Positions 9,539 to 18,638 of a stretch of DNA of 64,000 nucleotides are shown here, piece by piece. Source of the DNA: Planctomyces sp. SH-PL62. GTDB taxonomy: Bacteria > Planctomycetota > Planctomycetia > Isosphaerales > Isosphaeraceae. The notes below the pieces were generated by a model. It had not been told where the DNA came from and searched no databases. It worked only from the letters and a program-made list of their open reading frames with translations. Positions within the stretch are counted from its first letter, which is position 1; every line of letters starts with the position of its first letter. A program made the translations under genes and the position numbers. The stretch covers positions 3,782,001-3,846,000 of the forward strand of contig NZ_CP011273.1 in NCBI RefSeq assembly GCF_001610895.1, written 5' to 3'.

Positions 9539-10345
9539 TCAGCGCCCCGGGGCCGCGTCTTGCAGGCTTCCGGGGCGTGAGGCGTATCGGCCGCCGCTTT
9601 CGCGGGCGATCTTCGGGAGGTCGTCGCCGCCGAGCCCACCGGCCATGTCGATGCAGTGGATCGGGATCTTGCGGCCGTTGGCCCGGGCGATCTCGTCGGC
9701 GGTCCCGTCGGGGAAGTCGCCGTCGGAGAGGAGGAAGACGGCGTCGGGTCGCAGGGCGAGGGCCTGCATCACGGCCTTTCGAGGGCTGGTGCCGCCATCG
9801 GGGTCGATCATCCGCAGCCAGGAGGCGAGCTGCTCCTTGTTGCGACGATCGGCGGATCGGGGGATCGGGCCGCCCGGCATGGTCGTCGCCTCGTCGTTGT
9901 AGAAGACGACCTCGAACCGCTGCGGGCTCTGCAGCGCGGCGACGCTGCGACGTAGTTCGATGGACGCCCGCGTGAGCCGATCGTCGTCGATCATGCTGCC
10001 GGACTGGTCGATCACGTAAACGAAGAAGGTCCCCCGCGCCGCGATCCCGAAGAAGCTGACGCGACTCCAGGGCGGAAGGTCGCGGACGTCTTCGGCGTCA
10101 TACCGCGATTCGCCGGGGGCCTGAAGGAACGGGCTCCGCTGGCGGGCCTCGATCTCCTCGGGCGTCCTGACCCTCGGGGCGTCCTCGGGCTGGCGGCGGC
10201 TAGACTTGCGCGGTGCGGGCCTGGCCTCGGACTTCCTGGATTTCGTCGGCTCGGACGGCGGGGTTTGCTGGGCCTGAACGCGGTTCGCCCCGAGGAGGAG
10301 GGATGAGCCGAGCAGGGCGACGAGGACTCGACTTGCCGCTCGCAT
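9539..10345 (-). CDS. Secreted von Willebrand factor A (VWA) domain protein
   Basis: The protein has 268 residues. A signal peptide (residues about 1-26, ending VQAQ) leads into a basic Pro/Ser-rich linker and then a VWA domain from about residue 100. The metal-ion-dependent adhesion site is intact: DQSGS (DxSxS), a downstream Thr in GGTSPRKA, and an acidic residue in FLLSDGDF. Such domains bind protein ligands through a divalent cation. ATG 10345 is chosen because GGGGGA lies just upstream, while ATG 10360 would add five residues. It converges with the coiled-coil pair at 5963-9528 and lies downstream of the sigma factor gene on the same strand. Confidence 0.82.
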   Translation of the reverse strand: MRAASRVLVALLGSSLLLGANRVQAQQTPPSEPTKSRKSEARPAPRKSSRRQPEDAPRVRTPEEIEARQRSPFLQAPGESRYDAEDVRDLPPWSRVSFFGIAARGTFFVYVIDQSGSMIDDDRLTRASIELRRSVAALQSPQRFEVVFYNDEATTMPGGPIPRSADRRNKEQLASWLRMIDPDGGTSPRKAVMQALALRPDAVFLLSDGDFPDGTADEIARANGRKIPIHCIDMAGGLGGDDLPKIARESGGRYASRPGSLQDAAPGR

Positions 10346-10429
10346 GCGATCCCCCCGCATCGAAGGCCCCGAATTCCGACCTGTTTCAGGTTACGGGAAG
10401 CTTCGGGCGTCGGCCAGGAGATTCCGCGG

Positions 10430-11257
10430 TCAGTCCGCGAGTTGGGGCTGGAGGACCTCGCGGAGCTTGTTCAGCACGCGGGTCTTCTCGTTGCTGATGG
10501 TCTTGGGGGCGAGGCCCCAATGGTGGGCGATCTCGGCGGGGGTCCGGCCCATCAGGGATTCCTGGATCAGGCTGGCCTCGCGTGGGGTGAGCGAGCGGTC
10601 GATGGCCTCGCGGAGGGCGTCGCGCCAGGCCTGGGCGTCGGCGTCGTCGAGGGCGGAGGCGGCGGCGACGTCGTCGATCGGCTGGTGGACTCGCTCGCGC
10701 TGGACGCGCTTCTTGACCATGTCCACGGCGCGGAAGAAATCGACCCCTTCGGCGGTCTCCTTGGTGAAGACCTCCTTGACGCCCCAGCGGCCGACGTCTT
10801 GCAGCATGGCGTCGAACTGGGGACGGCCGAACTGCTGGAGGAGGGTCGCGTAGACGGCCTGGGAGGAGTCCTCGTACGACTGCGGGGGGAGCCCCGCGCG
10901 TTGCCAGGACCGGGTCAGGTAGCGGTCGAGCTGGTTCAGGCCGGAGGCCATCGCCCGCTCGTCGAGCGGCGCGACGACTTCGGGCTCGACCCTCCCGGTG
11001 GCCCAGAGGTCCGACAGCAGGCCGTCGAGCCGGGAGTCCAGCAGGGCCGCGTCCCAGGCGTCGCCGGAGACGCCGGCGTGGTCGAGGGTCGGCGAGGAGG
11101 CGGGGGGGGCGTCGAGGAGGGCCTGGTGTTCAGCCGCCAGCGCCGGCATCGCCGCGGCGTGAGCCACGCCCGAGAGCAGGCGCAACGCCTCCATCGTTTC
11201 GACGGCCGGTTTGTACGACCGATGCGTCCGACGTTCTCGACCCGTTCCGCCCGCCAA
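10430..11257 (-). CDS. RNA polymerase sigma factor, sigma-70 family (divergent, planctomycete type)
   Basis: The predicted protein has 275 residues. The C-terminal 60 residues are a sigma region 4 helix-turn-helix: TPREASLIQESLMGRTPAEI followed by a recognition helix around LAPKTISNEKTRVLNKLRE. The middle (about 110-190) has a region 2-like helical block with conserved Tyr/Gln residues (SSQAVYATLLQQFG). The first 80 residues are variable. I place the start at TTG 11257, seven bases after GGGGAGG. ATG 11194 lacks a ribosome site and would trim 21 residues. It probably directs transcription of a small regulon. No anti-sigma factor gene is adjacent, so the control mechanism is not visible. Confidence 0.75.
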   Translation of the reverse strand: MAGGTGRERRTHRSYKPAVETMEALRLLSGVAHAAAMPALAAEHQALLDAPPASSPTLDHAGVSGDAWDAALLDSRLDGLLSDLWATGRVEPEVVAPLDERAMASGLNQLDRYLTRSWQRAGLPPQSYEDSSQAVYATLLQQFGRPQFDAMLQDVGRWGVKEVFTKETAEGVDFFRAVDMVKKRVQRERVHQPIDDVAAASALDDADAQAWRDALREAIDRSLTPREASLIQESLMGRTPAEIAHHWGLAPKTISNEKTRVLNKLREVLQPQLAD

Positions 11258-11507
11258 GTGCGTCCTCCCCGTTCTCGACGATTGTAGATCCGTCGGCGAC
11301 GCCGATGCGCGCCCACCTCCAACGACCATAAGACATGAGGTCCCGAGAGGTGTACAACCACCTTTCAATCTAATCGAAACGCCCCAATCCATCGAGGTCA
11401 ATTCCTCGGCCTGAATGGATGATAGCGTGTATTAAGTCGAAAGGTCGAGGAGAATCCGGACGACGTCGGCTGGATTTGCGAAGGGATTTGAGAAGGGGAA
11501 GGAGGGG

Positions 11508-11535
11508 GGGCGACGCGGCGAGGGCCGCGTCGCCC
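11508..11535 (-). terminator. Hairpin terminator after the thioredoxin-fold gene
   Basis: A perfect 12-bp inverted repeat (GGGCGACGCGGC and its complement) with a 4-base loop lies 20 bases beyond the stop at 11555. On the minus strand it is followed by a pyrimidine-rich run, mostly C, so it is only partly like a classical T-tract terminator. Confidence 0.6.
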
Positions 11536-11554
11536 GGCGATCGGATTCGAGCGA

Positions 11555-13294
11555 TCAGGGGGTGGCTTCGGCGACGGGGACGGAGACGGCGCCGAGGATC
11601 GCCTTGTCGAGGTCGTCCTGGACGAAGGCCACGACGCTGAGGTTCTTGAGGGCGATCTCAGGAGTGGCGGCGGGGAAAGGGCGTTCCTTGGCGTACTCGC
11701 TCACATAGGTGTTCAGCTTCTCGCGGAGTTCGACGAGGTTCACCTTCAGCTCCACCTTCCCCTTGCCGTCGACCAGTTCAGTTCCTTCGGCGCCTCCGGG
11801 GAGCGCGCGGACGACGTGGTGGTGGAAGCGGAGCTTGTTGCCGCCGACGTAGCGGACGGATTCCTCGGTGAGGGCCAGCCGGAGACGGAGCGAGGACTTG
11901 GCGTCCTTGACGTCCTTGGCGTCGGCCTTCGCCGCCGGGGTGGGGGAGTTCGCCGAGGCGACGATCGTGATCTCCTCGCCTTCGCGCTTCGCGTCGAGCG
12001 CGACCTCGGTCTTGCCGGACTGTTCGAGCATCTCGTCGATCAGGCCGCGATACTCATTGTACTTGTTCTCGGAGGCGGCCATGGGCCCGCCGCCGGCGCC
12101 GTCGGAACGGCCGTTGAAGAAGGTGGAGGGGGTCCCCCGGACCTCGTCGCCGTAGTAGCCCTGGCGGGCGACGGCGTCGGCGTTGGTGAGGGGGTCGGGG
12201 CCGGGGATGTGCAGGTGGTACTGGAGGCCGATGAAGTCGGTCGGCTTGTAGGTCTTGAGCAGGGCGTCGAAGGCGACGTCGGCGGCGACGCAGGGGGGGC
12301 ACTGGGCGCCGGTGAACAGCTCGAGGACGACGGGCTGGGTCGCGCCGGGCTTCTTACGCCCTTCGTAGGGGGTCGGCTTGAAGGGGGGGACCTTCTCGTG
12401 GTATTCGGCGTCGAGCTGGGCGTCGAGCTTGGCGGCGCGGCCTTCGGCGTCGGCGGCCAGGTCGGCCTTGCCGGCGTTACGGGCGGCGGTCGCCAGCAGC
12501 TTCACGAGGACGGCCTTGGCGTCGGTCGAGGCGTCGGCCGCGAGGCCCTTGTCGAGTTCCTGCCCCAGCTTCAGCGCCGTCTCGGCGAACGGCTTGCTCC
12601 CGGCGATCGCCTTGAACGCCTTCATGCCGACCTCGTCGACCCAGACCTGGCCGAACGGCTCGGCCTCTCGGCGCCAGTTCGCGATGAGGCGGTCGACCTC
12701 GGCGGGGGGGAGCTTGGCGGCCTCGGCGTTGCCGAGCAGCTCGCTGTAGATGATCTGGTTGGCCGGGACGCCGGGGTTCTTGGCCAGCAACGCCCGAAGG
12801 TCGTCGACCTTCTTGCCCATATCCTCCTGACGGGCGGCCTTGAGGAAATCCTGGACGAAGGCGTTCGGCTTCGCCGGGGCGAGCTTCTCTTCCCGGGTCT
12901 TCTCCAGCGAGGCCGGGTAGCTCTCGTTCTGGATCAGCACCGTGCCGACGATCTGGCCGGCGAAGGGGCCTTCCTTGGCCTCGGAGCCCGAGAACTTGAT
13001 GGTCATCACCGAGCCCTTGAGGGTGAACGCGGCGCGACCGTCTTGCAGGTCGACGCCCTCGATCTGGGCGCCCTCCAGCAACTGCTTGCGGCCGTCGATC
13101 ACGACGCCCCGGGGCTTGTCGTCCTGGCGATGGAGGTCGACGATCGCGAAGTCGTCGGCGCCGAACGCCAGGACGACGAGCTTCCAGATCCCCACGGGCT
13201 CGGCCGCCGTCGCCGGGGAGGCGAGGAGGCCCACGAGGCATAAGGTCGCCGACGCCCGGGCGATCCAGGGACGGCGCATCTGGGAACGATTCAT
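11555..13294 (-). CDS. Secreted protein with thioredoxin-fold domain
   Basis: The protein has 579 residues with a signal peptide (residues 1-30, ending SPATAAEP). Residues about 35-130 form a beta-rich domain, 130-290 is helical, and about 300-420 is a thioredoxin fold with the redox motif TGAQCPPCVAAD. The text after it (LQYHLHIPGPDPLTN, RGTPSTFFNGR) includes the cis-Pro signature expected of that fold. A C-terminal beta domain follows. CPPC is an unusual but known active-site variant, so it may act as an extracytoplasmic thiol-disulfide protein. The start at 13294 is backed by GAGGA six bases upstream. The same frame stays open far upstream of it, but that stretch is antisense noise. Confidence 0.8.
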   Translation of the reverse strand: MNRSQMRRPWIARASATLCLVGLLASPATAAEPVGIWKLVVLAFGADDFAIVDLHRQDDKPRGVVIDGRKQLLEGAQIEGVDLQDGRAAFTLKGSVMTIKFSGSEAKEGPFAGQIVGTVLIQNESYPASLEKTREEKLAPAKPNAFVQDFLKAARQEDMGKKVDDLRALLAKNPGVPANQIIYSELLGNAEAAKLPPAEVDRLIANWRREAEPFGQVWVDEVGMKAFKAIAGSKPFAETALKLGQELDKGLAADASTDAKAVLVKLLATAARNAGKADLAADAEGRAAKLDAQLDAEYHEKVPPFKPTPYEGRKKPGATQPVVLELFTGAQCPPCVAADVAFDALLKTYKPTDFIGLQYHLHIPGPDPLTNADAVARQGYYGDEVRGTPSTFFNGRSDGAGGGPMAASENKYNEYRGLIDEMLEQSGKTEVALDAKREGEEITIVASANSPTPAAKADAKDVKDAKSSLRLRLALTEESVRYVGGNKLRFHHHVVRALPGGAEGTELVDGKGKVELKVNLVELREKLNTYVSEYAKERPFPAATPEIALKNLSVVAFVQDDLDKAILGAVSVPVAEATP

Positions 13295-13416
13295 GGATGG
13301 TCCTCGACGGGGGGGCGGGTCGCGGGAGAGGCGATCTCTCGATGGTCCGAGTTTAACCCCGGCTCGCGGCCGACCACAACCGTACGCCCCGCCCCCGCCC
13401 CCGCCTCCAGCCGTCC

Positions 13417-14178
13417 TCAGCCGTCGCCGAGGAATCGGCCGCCGTCGACCCGATAGCAGACGCCGGTGACGAAGTTGGTGCCGTCCAGGAGGTAGGCGAT
13501 CAGCCGATTCACGTCGTCGGGCGATCCGAACCGACGCAAGGGGGTCAGGTTCAGGACCTCGCGCCTGTCCTCCTCGGAGAGGTCCGGGGGGGGCTCGATC
13601 ATGGCGGGCTGAATGGTGGCGACGGGGATGAAGGGGGCGAGTTCCACGGCCAGGGCGGTCGCCAGCGTGGTCATCCCCCCCTTGGCGGCGAGATAGGGGA
13701 GGTAGCCCTTGTAGGGGCGTTCGGTCGCCCAATCGCCGATGAAGACGAGCTTCCCTTTGATGCCGTCGATCGCGGGCTGGGCCGACATCCGGCGTGCGGC
13801 GGCCAGCGCCGCGTGGTAAGGGGCGGCGAGGTTGGCGGCGACCATCGCGTCGAAGTCGGCCGGGGTCAGGTCGGCGAACGGGGTCCGCTTGTAGACGCTC
13901 GCCATGTTCACCAGGGCGTCGAGGCGGCCGAAGCGGGCGATCGTCGCGTCCACGGCGTTCTCGGCCTGTGCGGGATCGGTCAGGTCGGCGGCGACGGCCA
14001 GGCCTTCGGAGCCGGCGGCCTCGACGTCGGCGACGGTCCGCTCGATCGCCTCGCGGCTGGATCGATAAGTCATGGCGACCCGCCACCCGGACTCGCCGAG
14101 CATCCGCGCCAGGGCCGATCCCACGCGACGTCCGCCGGTGATCAGGACGACCTTGGATCGCGGCGATTCGGACGTCAT
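13417..14178 (-). CDS. SDR-family oxidoreductase, pteridine-reductase-like
   Basis: This 253-residue Rossmann enzyme has the NADP-binding segment LITGGRRVGSALARMLGE, where the GGRRVG form is seen in pteridine reductase/FolM-like SDRs. It also has the LVNMAS strand and the catalytic YLAAK (YxxxK). The C-terminus ends with the usual GVCYRVDGGRFLG. It may reduce a pterin or a keto substrate. Its ATG overlaps the stop of the cobalamin adenosyltransferase gene by four bases, so it is the second gene of a two-gene operon. Longer in-frame starts up to 14406 run through that neighbour and are rejected. Confidence 0.85.
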   Translation of the reverse strand: MTSESPRSKVVLITGGRRVGSALARMLGESGWRVAMTYRSSREAIERTVADVEAAGSEGLAVAADLTDPAQAENAVDATIARFGRLDALVNMASVYKRTPFADLTPADFDAMVAANLAAPYHAALAAARRMSAQPAIDGIKGKLVFIGDWATERPYKGYLPYLAAKGGMTTLATALAVELAPFIPVATIQPAMIEPPPDLSEEDRREVLNLTPLRRFGSPDDVNRLIAYLLDGTNFVTGVCYRVDGGRFLGDG

Positions 14179-14726
14179 TTCTTCGACTCCCAGGGGACGT
14201 CGGCGACGCCCGCAAGGTGGTTGACCGTCCGGGCCATGACGAAGAGCAGATCGCTCAGGCGGTTGAGATAGATCAGGAGGGGCGTGGGGACGTTCTCGTC
14301 GGGGAGGTTCGCCAGGTGGACGACCTGCCGCTCGGCGCGGCGGCAGATGGTGCGGGCGACGTGGAGCTGGGAGGCCGCGACCGAGCCGCCGGGGAGGATG
14401 AAGCATCGCATGGGCGACAGCTCCTCGGTCATCGCGTCGATGGCCTTCTCCAGCCTGGCGATGTGGGCGTCGGTGATCTGGTTGTGGAACCGGCCCTGGG
14501 GATCGGGGTCGGCCAGGGCCGCGCCGAGCGTGAACAGGTCGTCCTGAATTCGCGCCGCCAGCTCGTCCTCTCCGGCCTTCATCTTGAAGCTGCGGGCGAG
14601 GCCCATCGCCGCGTTCAGCTCGTCGACCGTCCCATAGGCCTCGATCCGCGCGTCGTCCTTGCGGAGCCGCTTCTTGCCCAGGATGCCCGTCAAGCCGTCG
14701 TCGCCGGTTTTCGTGTAGATCTTCAC
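14175..14726 (-). CDS. Cob(I)yrinic acid a,c-diamide adenosyltransferase (PduO type)
   Basis: This 183-residue protein has the full PduO-type adenosyltransferase signature. It starts KIYTKTGDDGLTG (ATP-binding loop), has RLRKDDARIEAYGTVDELNA, a central helix with GGSVAASQLHVART and RRAER, and ends with YLNRLSDLLFVMAR. The enzyme transfers the adenosyl group of ATP to the cobalt of cob(I)alamin and makes coenzyme B12 in the cytoplasm. It is the first gene of the pair with the SDR at 13417. No B12-dependent enzyme or cobalamin riboswitch is evident nearby. Confidence 0.93.
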   Translation of the reverse strand: MKIYTKTGDDGLTGILGKKRLRKDDARIEAYGTVDELNAAMGLARSFKMKAGEDELAARIQDDLFTLGAALADPDPQGRFHNQITDAHIARLEKAIDAMTEELSPMRCFILPGGSVAASQLHVARTICRRAERQVVHLANLPDENVPTPLLIYLNRLSDLLFVMARTVNHLAGVADVPWESKK

Positions 14727-14829
14727 GTCAGCCTCGCCTCGCCCACCTCGCCATTGGCGGCCTCGCTCGCCGGCCCCTATACTATGCGATCAAGAACCCA
14801 GAGGGAAAGCTTCCGGAGGCCCGATCCCG

Positions 14830-15918
14830 ATGATGTGCAGCACGACGTGCGCCCTGGCCTTATGCATCGCCCTGACCGCCCAGTACGGCGGGGGCGGCCA
14901 ACGGCCCCTCTCGGCCGAGGAGGTCGCGAAGCAGGAATCGAAGCACCTGGCGAACATCCGGCAGGTCACCTTCGGCTTCTTCCGGGCCGGCGAGGGCTAC
15001 TTTAACGCCGACGGCACCCGGATCGTCTTCCAGGCGGTGCCGAACCTCCCCGAGACGGTCTTCCTGGAGCCCAGGGCCAACCAGTACGAATACCAGATTT
15101 TCACGGCGGAGCTGAAACCGGGAGCCAAACCGAAGCAGGTGAGCACGGGCGAGGGCGCGTGCACCTGCGCCTTCTTCTCGTCCGACGGCATCTCCCTGAT
15201 CTTCGGCTCGACGCACCTGAATCCCGCGCCCCCGAAAGCGCCCCAGAGCGCCGCTTACGGCAGGTCCGGCAGCCGATACCGCTGGAGCTTTCCCGAGGGG
15301 ATGGACATCTTCCGCGCCGACCTCGACGGCAAGAACCTGTCGCGGCTGACCGACGCCGACGGCTACGACGCCGAAGGGAGCTTCTCCACCGACGGCAAGC
15401 ACATCATCTTCACCTCGTTCCGCGACGGCGACGGCGAGATCTACATCATGGACGCCGACGGCAAGAACCCTCGCCGGATCACCCACGCGAAGGGCTACGA
15501 CGGCGGCCCCTTCTTCTCCCCCGACGGCAAGCGGATCGTCTATCGCAGCGACCGCAAGGAGAACGACCTGCTCCAACTCTACGTCAACAACGTCGAGGGG
15601 ACCGACGAGCGGGCGCTGACCGAGAACGAGTCGGTCAACTGGGGGCCGTTCTGGCACCCGGACTCCAAGCACATCGTCTACTCGACGAGTCGGCACGGCC
15701 ACGCGAACTACGAAATCTACCTGATGAACGTCGACACGAAGGCTGAGGAACGGCTCACCTATCACGACGGTTTCGACGGCCTGCCCGTGTTCAGCCCGGA
15801 CGGGACGAAGCTGATGTGGACCTCGAACGGCCGCGGCACCGATCGCAACAGTCAGCTCTTCCTCGCCGATTTCACCCTCGACCCCGCGCCGCAGCCGCAG
15901 CCGGCCGGGAGCCCCTGA
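14830..15918 (+). CDS. Secreted TolB-like beta-propeller protein (PD40 repeats)
   Basis: The protein has 362 residues, with a short signal peptide (MMCSTTCALALCIALTA). From about residue 40 it has at least five repeated blades of the PD40/WD40-like type, each centred on FSPDGKRI-, FSTDGKHI- or HPDSKHI-type segments followed by Tyr-Ile/Leu-Met-Asn/Asp strands. This matches the C-terminal propeller of TolB and related periplasmic proteins, without the TolB N-terminal domain. It probably binds protein partners or substrate in the periplasm. GGAGG upstream supports the start at 14830, and ATG 14833 is equally possible. Confidence 0.82.
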   Translation: MMCSTTCALALCIALTAQYGGGGQRPLSAEEVAKQESKHLANIRQVTFGFFRAGEGYFNADGTRIVFQAVPNLPETVFLEPRANQYEYQIFTAELKPGAKPKQVSTGEGACTCAFFSSDGISLIFGSTHLNPAPPKAPQSAAYGRSGSRYRWSFPEGMDIFRADLDGKNLSRLTDADGYDAEGSFSTDGKHIIFTSFRDGDGEIYIMDADGKNPRRITHAKGYDGGPFFSPDGKRIVYRSDRKENDLLQLYVNNVEGTDERALTENESVNWGPFWHPDSKHIVYSTSRHGHANYEIYLMNVDTKAEERLTYHDGFDGLPVFSPDGTKLMWTSNGRGTDRNSQLFLADFTLDPAPQPQPAGSP

Positions 15919-15979
15919 CAAACCCGGCCCACCCACCCGGCCCTCCTTCGTCCCCGAACCACCACTGGAACCGAAATTC

Positions 15980-16471
15980 ATGACGACCAAGGATTTGATC
16001 CGCAGCGCATACGCCTCCTCCGACATGATCATGGGGAGCTACCTCAAGGGGCTGAGCCGGGCCGACCTGCTGATCCGCGCGGTACCCGGGATGAACCACA
16101 TCGCCTGGCAGCTCGGCCATCTGGTCGCCGGCGAGCGGATGATGGTCGAGATGATCCGGCCGGGTTCCTCGCCCGCGCTGCCGGAGGGCTTCGAGGAGAC
16201 CTACTCGACCAAGAACACGGGCGAGGACGACGCCTCGAAATTCCTCGGCCCCGACGAGTACCTGTCGCTCTGGAAGGCCCAGCGCGAGGCGACCCTGGCC
16301 GTGATCGACTCCATCCCCGACGAAGAGCTGGACCGCGAGGAGCCCGGGAAGTTCCCGCCTTTCGCCCCCACGGTCGGCAAGTTGCTGCACCTGGCCGGCA
16401 CGCACCCGATCCTGCACGCCGGCCAGTTCGTCGCCGTCCGGCGAAGCCTGGGCCTGCCGATTGCATTCTGA
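15980..16471 (+). CDS. DinB-family protein
   Basis: This 163-residue protein is a four-helix bundle of the DinB/YfiT type. Metal-binding histidines appear in MNHIAWQLGHLVAGE (two, near residues 37 and 45) and in the late helix GTHPILHAGQFVAVRR. Family members bind a divalent metal. Some are thiol-dependent S-transferases (bacillithiol or mycothiol), and many have no known activity. It starts 61 bases after the TolB-like gene on the same strand and may share its transcript. Confidence 0.82.
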   Translation: MTTKDLIRSAYASSDMIMGSYLKGLSRADLLIRAVPGMNHIAWQLGHLVAGERMMVEMIRPGSSPALPEGFEETYSTKNTGEDDASKFLGPDEYLSLWKAQREATLAVIDSIPDEELDREEPGKFPPFAPTVGKLLHLAGTHPILHAGQFVAVRRSLGLPIAF

Positions 16472-16553
16472 CGATCCCCGGGAACCCCCCCCGGGCGGGC
16501 CTGCGTCCGCCCGAGGGGTATACGGTCGAGCTTCCGGTCCTTACGGAAATGGG

Positions 16554-17630
16554 ATGGATTTCATGCCGCGGGGGACGGTTCGAATCGGCGTCGTCGGGGC
16601 GGGGGGGATCGTGCGGTCCCGCCACGTCCCCGGTTTCCGGGCGATCCGGGGGGTCGAGCTGGTCGGCGTGTGCAACCGCCGCCGCGATTCCTCGGCGCGG
16701 GCGGCGCGCGAGCTGGGCATCCCCAAGACGTACGGGAGCTGGGAGGACGTCATCCAGGACCCGGACGTCGACGCGGTCCTGATCGGGGCCTGGCCCTACC
16801 TCCACTGCCCGGTCACGCTCGCCGCGCTCGACGCCGGCAAGCACGTGCTGACCCAGGCCCGGATGGCGATGAACGCGCGCGAGGCCCAGCGCATGTACGA
16901 CCGCTCGCGAGAGGCCCCGGGGCAGGTCGCGATGATCGCCCCCAGCCCTTACGGCCTGGTCGGCGAGGGCTTCATTCGCTCGCTGATCGCCGGCGGCTTC
17001 CTCGGGACGCTGCGCGAGGTCCACGTCGACGGCCTCACCGACGACCTGGCCGACCCGGAGACCCCCCTGGGATGGCGGCAGAAGACCCGCTACTCGGGCT
17101 TCAACATGCTGAACCTGGGGGTCCTGTACGAGACGGTCCTGCGCTGGGTCGCCCCGGCGACCCGGGTCCTGGCCTACGCCTCGAAACTGGTCCCGGAGCG
17201 GTTCGACCCGGACACCGGCAAGCGCAAGGCGGTCGGCACGCCGGACAGCGTCCAGGTGCTGACGACGCACGAGGACGACTCGGTCGGGATCTACCGCCTC
17301 AGCGCGGTGATCGGGGGCGGACGGTCGATGAGCGTGGCCCTGCACGGCTCGGAGGGCTCGCTCTTTTACGATTTCGTCAAGGAGGAGATCCGCGGTATCC
17401 GCCGCGGGCAGGAGGCCCCTCGCGTCCTGGCGATCCCGAAGGAGCGTCGCGGCGGCTGGCGCGTCGAGGCCGATTTCATCGCCGCGATCCGCGAGGAGCG
17501 GCCGGTCACGCACACCGACTTCGCCACCGGGGTCCGCTATATGCAGTTCACCGAGGCCGTCGCACGCAGCTCGCGCCACCAGGTCCCGGTGACGCTGCCG
17601 CTGCGAGAGTTCTCCAACCCGAGCCTATGA
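16554..17630 (+). CDS. Gfo/Idh/MocA-family oxidoreductase with atypical catalytic motif
   Basis: The protein has 358 residues. Residues 5-125 form a Rossmann NAD(P)-binding domain (IGVVGAGGIV), and the rest is the alpha/beta substrate domain of the Gfo/Idh/MocA family, which oxidises or reduces sugars and cyclitols. The usual EKP motif after GKHVL is replaced by TQARMAMN, so the typical catalytic lysine is missing here. A Gly-rich YRLSAVIGGG strand follows later. The start at 16554 is favoured, and ATG 16563 three codons on is the alternative. A transporter remnant and RbsD follow, which suggests a sugar-related context. Confidence 0.85.
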   Translation: MDFMPRGTVRIGVVGAGGIVRSRHVPGFRAIRGVELVGVCNRRRDSSARAARELGIPKTYGSWEDVIQDPDVDAVLIGAWPYLHCPVTLAALDAGKHVLTQARMAMNAREAQRMYDRSREAPGQVAMIAPSPYGLVGEGFIRSLIAGGFLGTLREVHVDGLTDDLADPETPLGWRQKTRYSGFNMLNLGVLYETVLRWVAPATRVLAYASKLVPERFDPDTGKRKAVGTPDSVQVLTTHEDDSVGIYRLSAVIGGGRSMSVALHGSEGSLFYDFVKEEIRGIRRGQEAPRVLAIPKERRGGWRVEADFIAAIREERPVTHTDFATGVRYMQFTEAVARSSRHQVPVTLPLREFSNPSL

Positions 17631-17639
17631 CCTGGGAGG

Positions 17640-17870
17640 CGTCCTTTCCAGGGTTTGTTCGCGGCGCTGATCGCGGATTTCACCATCGCCGAGTTGCGCG
17701 GCACCGCCTTCGGCGTGTTCAACCTGATCTGCGGAATCGCGATGCGTCACGCCAGCGTCCTCGCCGGCTTGCTCTGGGACCGCTTCGGCCCGGCCGCGAC
17801 GTTCTACGCGGGCGCAGGCATGGCCCGCCGCGAGTCTGGTCGGATTGTGGTGGACCGACCGCTGAATTAG
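17640..17870 (+). pseudogene. Remnant of an MFS transporter (C-terminal fragment)
   Basis: In frame with 17655, about 57 residues read LFAALIADFTIAELRGTAFG, then VFNLICGIAM, ASVLAGLLWD and FGPAATFYAGA. This is the pattern of the late transmembrane helices of a major facilitator transporter, with the loop motif between helices 8-9 and 10-11. No N-terminal part, start codon or ribosome site is present, and the fragment ends in unrelated sequence at TAG 17868-17870. It looks like what is left after deletion of a sugar-type transporter gene that once followed the Gfo/Idh/MocA gene. Confidence 0.65.
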
Positions 17871-17977
17871 CAGATCTGGAGCGAGCGGAGTCGCCTGGAT
17901 CCGTGGGGCGGGGGAGGGCCGCCGACGACGGCGACCCCCTTGAGAACGGCCCGGCGCCGCAAGTCGATCGGCCGGCG

Positions 17978-18373
17978 TCAGTACGCGCTGCCGGCGACGA
18001 CCCGGACGCTGGCGTAGGGGCTGAACTCGGCCGTGCGGATGATTCCCTTCACGTCGACCGATTGTTCCTTGAACTCGTGGTAAGGGATCTCGTCGACGTC
18101 GACGTCGCCGACGCACTTGAGGATCTCCTGGTAGAGCCTCGGGCTGTGGTCCTTGATCTCGACCGGGACGGCGATCGCGTCGAGGACCAATTCCTCGGCG
18201 ACGGCCCGGAGGACGTCCAGCAGCCTGGGGATGCCCGGGGTGAGCGTCAGGTCGATCACGTGGGCGTCGCTGGGGAGCGGATAGGCGGCGTCCACGATCA
18301 GCAGTTCGTCCGTGTGGCCCAGTTCGGCGAGAAGCGAGCAAATCGCGGGATTGAGAATGCCGCCTCGTTTCAT
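17978..18373 (-). CDS. D-ribose pyranase / RbsD-FucU family protein
   Basis: This 131-residue protein matches RbsD/FucU mutarotases over its length. It opens MKRGGILNPAICSLLAELGHTDE, which includes the conserved His near residue 20. LLIVDAAYPLP follows and the late part has DIDEIPYHEFK-type acidic and aromatic residues. These enzymes interconvert pyranose and furanose or alpha and beta anomers of ribose or fucose. It starts at 18373 and faces the Gfo/Idh/MocA gene and the MFS remnant, so the three may come from one former sugar-uptake locus. The open frame further upstream is not supported by any start signal. Confidence 0.85.
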   Translation of the reverse strand: MKRGGILNPAICSLLAELGHTDELLIVDAAYPLPSDAHVIDLTLTPGIPRLLDVLRAVAEELVLDAIAVPVEIKDHSPRLYQEILKCVGDVDVDEIPYHEFKEQSVDVKGIIRTAEFSPYASVRVVAGSAY

Positions 18374-18638
18374 GGGGGGCCCTTTCTTCCTTCGCAGTTT
18401 CCGATTCCATGCGGGCGCGGAGGGACCGAGGCTCGGGACCGTTCCCGAACCTCGACGAGCCTCGTCGTCCGCGGCCGATTTCGCCCGAAGGCGCGGCCGT
18501 TCGAGCCAGGGAGGGTTTGAGCACCCTCGACCTCGCCAGTATAACGGTTGAAGAAGGCGGGCTCCACCCGAACGGCGGCGCGGGGGGCTCGCGCCCGTCT
18601 CGGACCACGCCCCCTTTCCCGGAACCGGACGAGGCGCG

